Origin: Streptomyces sp. PT12
Lineage (GTDB): Bacteria; Actinomycetota; Actinomycetes; Streptomycetales; Streptomycetaceae
DNA length: 64,000 nt
Assembly: GCF_003311645.1 (NCBI RefSeq)
Contig: NZ_QEST01000216.1
Location: 46,100 to 110,099, forward strand
Direction: 5' to 3'
The translations under genes were made by a program, and so were the position numbers. The notes below the pieces were generated by a model. It was not told the origin of the DNA and searched no databases. It saw nothing but the letters and a program-made list of their open reading frames with translations. The stretch's first letter is position 1. Each line of letters opens with the position of its first letter. Below are positions 62,893 through 64,000 of this stretch, in pieces.

Positions 62893-63903
62893 ATGGATGT
62901 CGACGTGTTCGTCGCCGCGCACCGGGACGAGTGGACCCGCCTCGAGGGGCTGCTGCGCCGCTCCCGCCGCTCCCTCACCGGGGCCGAGGCGGACGAGCTC
63001 GTCACGCTCTACCAGCGCGCGGCCACGCATCTCTCCCAGCTCCAGTCGGCCGCGCCCGACCCGGCGCTCATCGGCAGGCTGACCGCGCTGGTCGCCCGCG
63101 CCCGCAGCGCCGTCGTCGGCTCGCGCCGCTCCACGTGGCGGGACGCGCTCGGCTTCTTCACCACGGGCTTCCCCGCGGCCTGTTACCGGACGCGCCACTG
63201 GTGGGTGCCGACGGCGCTGCTGTTCACGGCCCTGGTCGCCGGTCTCGGCTGGTGGATCGCGGACAGCCCCGACGTCCAGGCCCGTATCGCCGCCCCCGAG
63301 GACCTCCGCGAGATGACGCGCCCTGGCGGCAGCTACGAGACGTACTACTCGAGCAGCCCGGCCGCCGCGTTCTCCGCCCAGGTCTGGACGAACAACGCCC
63401 AGGTCGCGGGCCTCTCCCTGGCCTTTGGCGCCCTGCTCGGCCTGCCTGTGGTGTGGCTTCTCCTCCAGAACGCCGTGAACGTCGCGCTCGGCGTGGGGCT
63501 CATGGCGTCGGCCGACCGGCTTGACGTCTTCCTCGGGCTGATCCTGCCGCACGGCCTGCTGGAGCTGACGGCGGTGTTCGTCGCCGCCGGGGTCGGCCTG
63601 CGCCTGGGCTGGACGGTGATCGACCCGGGCCCGCGGACCCGGCTGACGGCCCTGGCCCAGGAGGGCAGGGCGGCGCTCGGCATGGCCATCGGCCTAGCCG
63701 TGGTGCTGCTGATCTCCGGGGTGATCGAGGGCTTTGTCACCCCGTCGGGGCTGCCCACCTGGGCCCGCGTCGCGATCGGCGTCGCCGCCGAGCTGGCCTT
63801 CCTCGCCTATGTGTTCATCCTGGGCCGCAGGGCGGTCGCCGCGGGCGAGACGGGCGACGTGGCGGAGGCCGACCGCCCGGCCGAGGCCCCCGTCGCGGCC
63901 TGA
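62893..63903 (+). CDS. SpoIIM-like membrane protein (DUF95)
   Basis: A 336-residue protein with a cytoplasmic helical N-terminus (about 1-100) and five or six helices later. It matches the stage II sporulation M/DUF95 fold: TTGFPAACYRTRHWWVPTALLFTALVAGLGWW, VAGLSLAFGALLGLPVVWLLLQNAVNVALG and GLILPHGLLELTAVFVAAGVGLRLG. In Bacillus, SpoIIM works in engulfment; here the role is unknown. ATG 62893; CAAGCT ends six bases before it, so a leaderless start is possible. Confidence 0.9.
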   Translation: MDVDVFVAAHRDEWTRLEGLLRRSRRSLTGAEADELVTLYQRAATHLSQLQSAAPDPALIGRLTALVARARSAVVGSRRSTWRDALGFFTTGFPAACYRTRHWWVPTALLFTALVAGLGWWIADSPDVQARIAAPEDLREMTRPGGSYETYYSSSPAAAFSAQVWTNNAQVAGLSLAFGALLGLPVVWLLLQNAVNVALGVGLMASADRLDVFLGLILPHGLLELTAVFVAAGVGLRLGWTVIDPGPRTRLTALAQEGRAALGMAIGLAVVLLISGVIEGFVTPSGLPTWARVAIGVAAELAFLAYVFILGRRAVAAGETGDVAEADRPAEAPVAA

Positions 63904-63919
63904 CCCCGCCACCCTCGGC

Positions 63920-63948
63920 TTGACGCTCCCGCCACACGGGCGTAACGT
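63920..63948 (+). promoter_or_regulatory. Promoter for the gene beyond the window end
   Basis: TTGACG (63920-63925) and TAACGT (63943-63948) are exactly 17 bp apart, a strong sigma-70-like pair. A second TTGACA lies at 63962-63967. No gene is visible in the remaining 52 bases, so the target lies outside. Confidence 0.65.
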
Positions 63949-64000
63949 TGCCCGGGCGCTCTTGACAGGGCGCACTCCACCACAAGCGTTCAAGGGCCCG

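Overview
The window is 64 kb of very GC-rich DNA from a Streptomyces-type actinomycete chromosome. The clues are the extreme G/C bias at third codon positions, many GTG starts, an intact 87-residue WhiB, a complete F420-biosynthesis pair (fbiA/fbiB), a SigB-type sigma factor with partner-switching regulators, four LytR-CpsA-Psr (LCP) wall proteins, and a ydaO-type c-di-AMP riboswitch leader. From memory, the gene order matches the conserved core of S. coelicolor from the hut genes through whiB to the manB/manA/ahcY block; this was not checked by search. I saw no rRNA, tRNA, CRISPR array, insertion sequence or prophage.

Layout. 1-7.8 kb: the 3' end of an RpiR-type regulator, a PLP decarboxylase, then the histidine-degradation operon hutU - M20 amidohydrolase - hutF - hutI, whose promoter carries two TGAA..TTCA palindromes. 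7.9-12.3 kb: an MFS transporter, small proteins, a MOSC protein, a doubly frameshifted zinc-less alcohol dehydrogenase and its divergent TetR regulator. 12.4-16.8 kb: SigB-type sigma factor, STAS antagonist, anti-sigma kinase, two-component pair. 16.8-23.6 kb: GtrA, purK-purE-dipeptidase, riboswitch-controlled LysM/M23 wall hydrolase, DrrAB-like ABC exporter. 23.7-27.5 kb: TetR regulator, then a small, less GC-biased accessory island (XRE/DUF5753, DUF6879, an 82-residue protein, a GRDP-like protein, a methyltransferase). 27.5-45.3 kb: acyl-CoA dehydrogenase, nucleotide-sugar dehydrogenase, permease, ACC-deaminase-like enzyme, and an envelope region with four LCP proteins, an amidase, a GT2 enzyme and DNA-repair/thioesterase genes. 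45.4-64 kb: fbiB-fbiA, cysteine-dioxygenase-like protein, whiB, a giant membrane glycosyltransferase with DUF5719, metallopeptidase-like and DUF3499 genes, phosphomannomutase / Trm112 / SIS / mannose-6-phosphate isomerase, ahcY, then RDD and SpoIIM-like membrane proteins.

How it works together. The hut operon turns urocanate into formylglutamate or glutamate under probable RpiR control. Phosphomannomutase, the SIS protein and ManA supply GDP-mannose precursors for the nearby glycosyltransferases and the LCP ligases that attach glycopolymers to peptidoglycan. The LysM/M23 hydrolase is tied to c-di-AMP. WhiB and the sigma/anti-sigma set are developmental and stress control.

The main points for a second look are the hut operator architecture, the whiB promoter palindrome and direct repeats, the accessory island, the frameshifted dehydrogenase, and a recurring pattern of TAnnnT hexamers 6-8 nt ahead of start codons that points to many leaderless mRNAs. 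I did not find a clearly new defence or biosynthetic system; the accessory island is the best candidate for undescribed biology.
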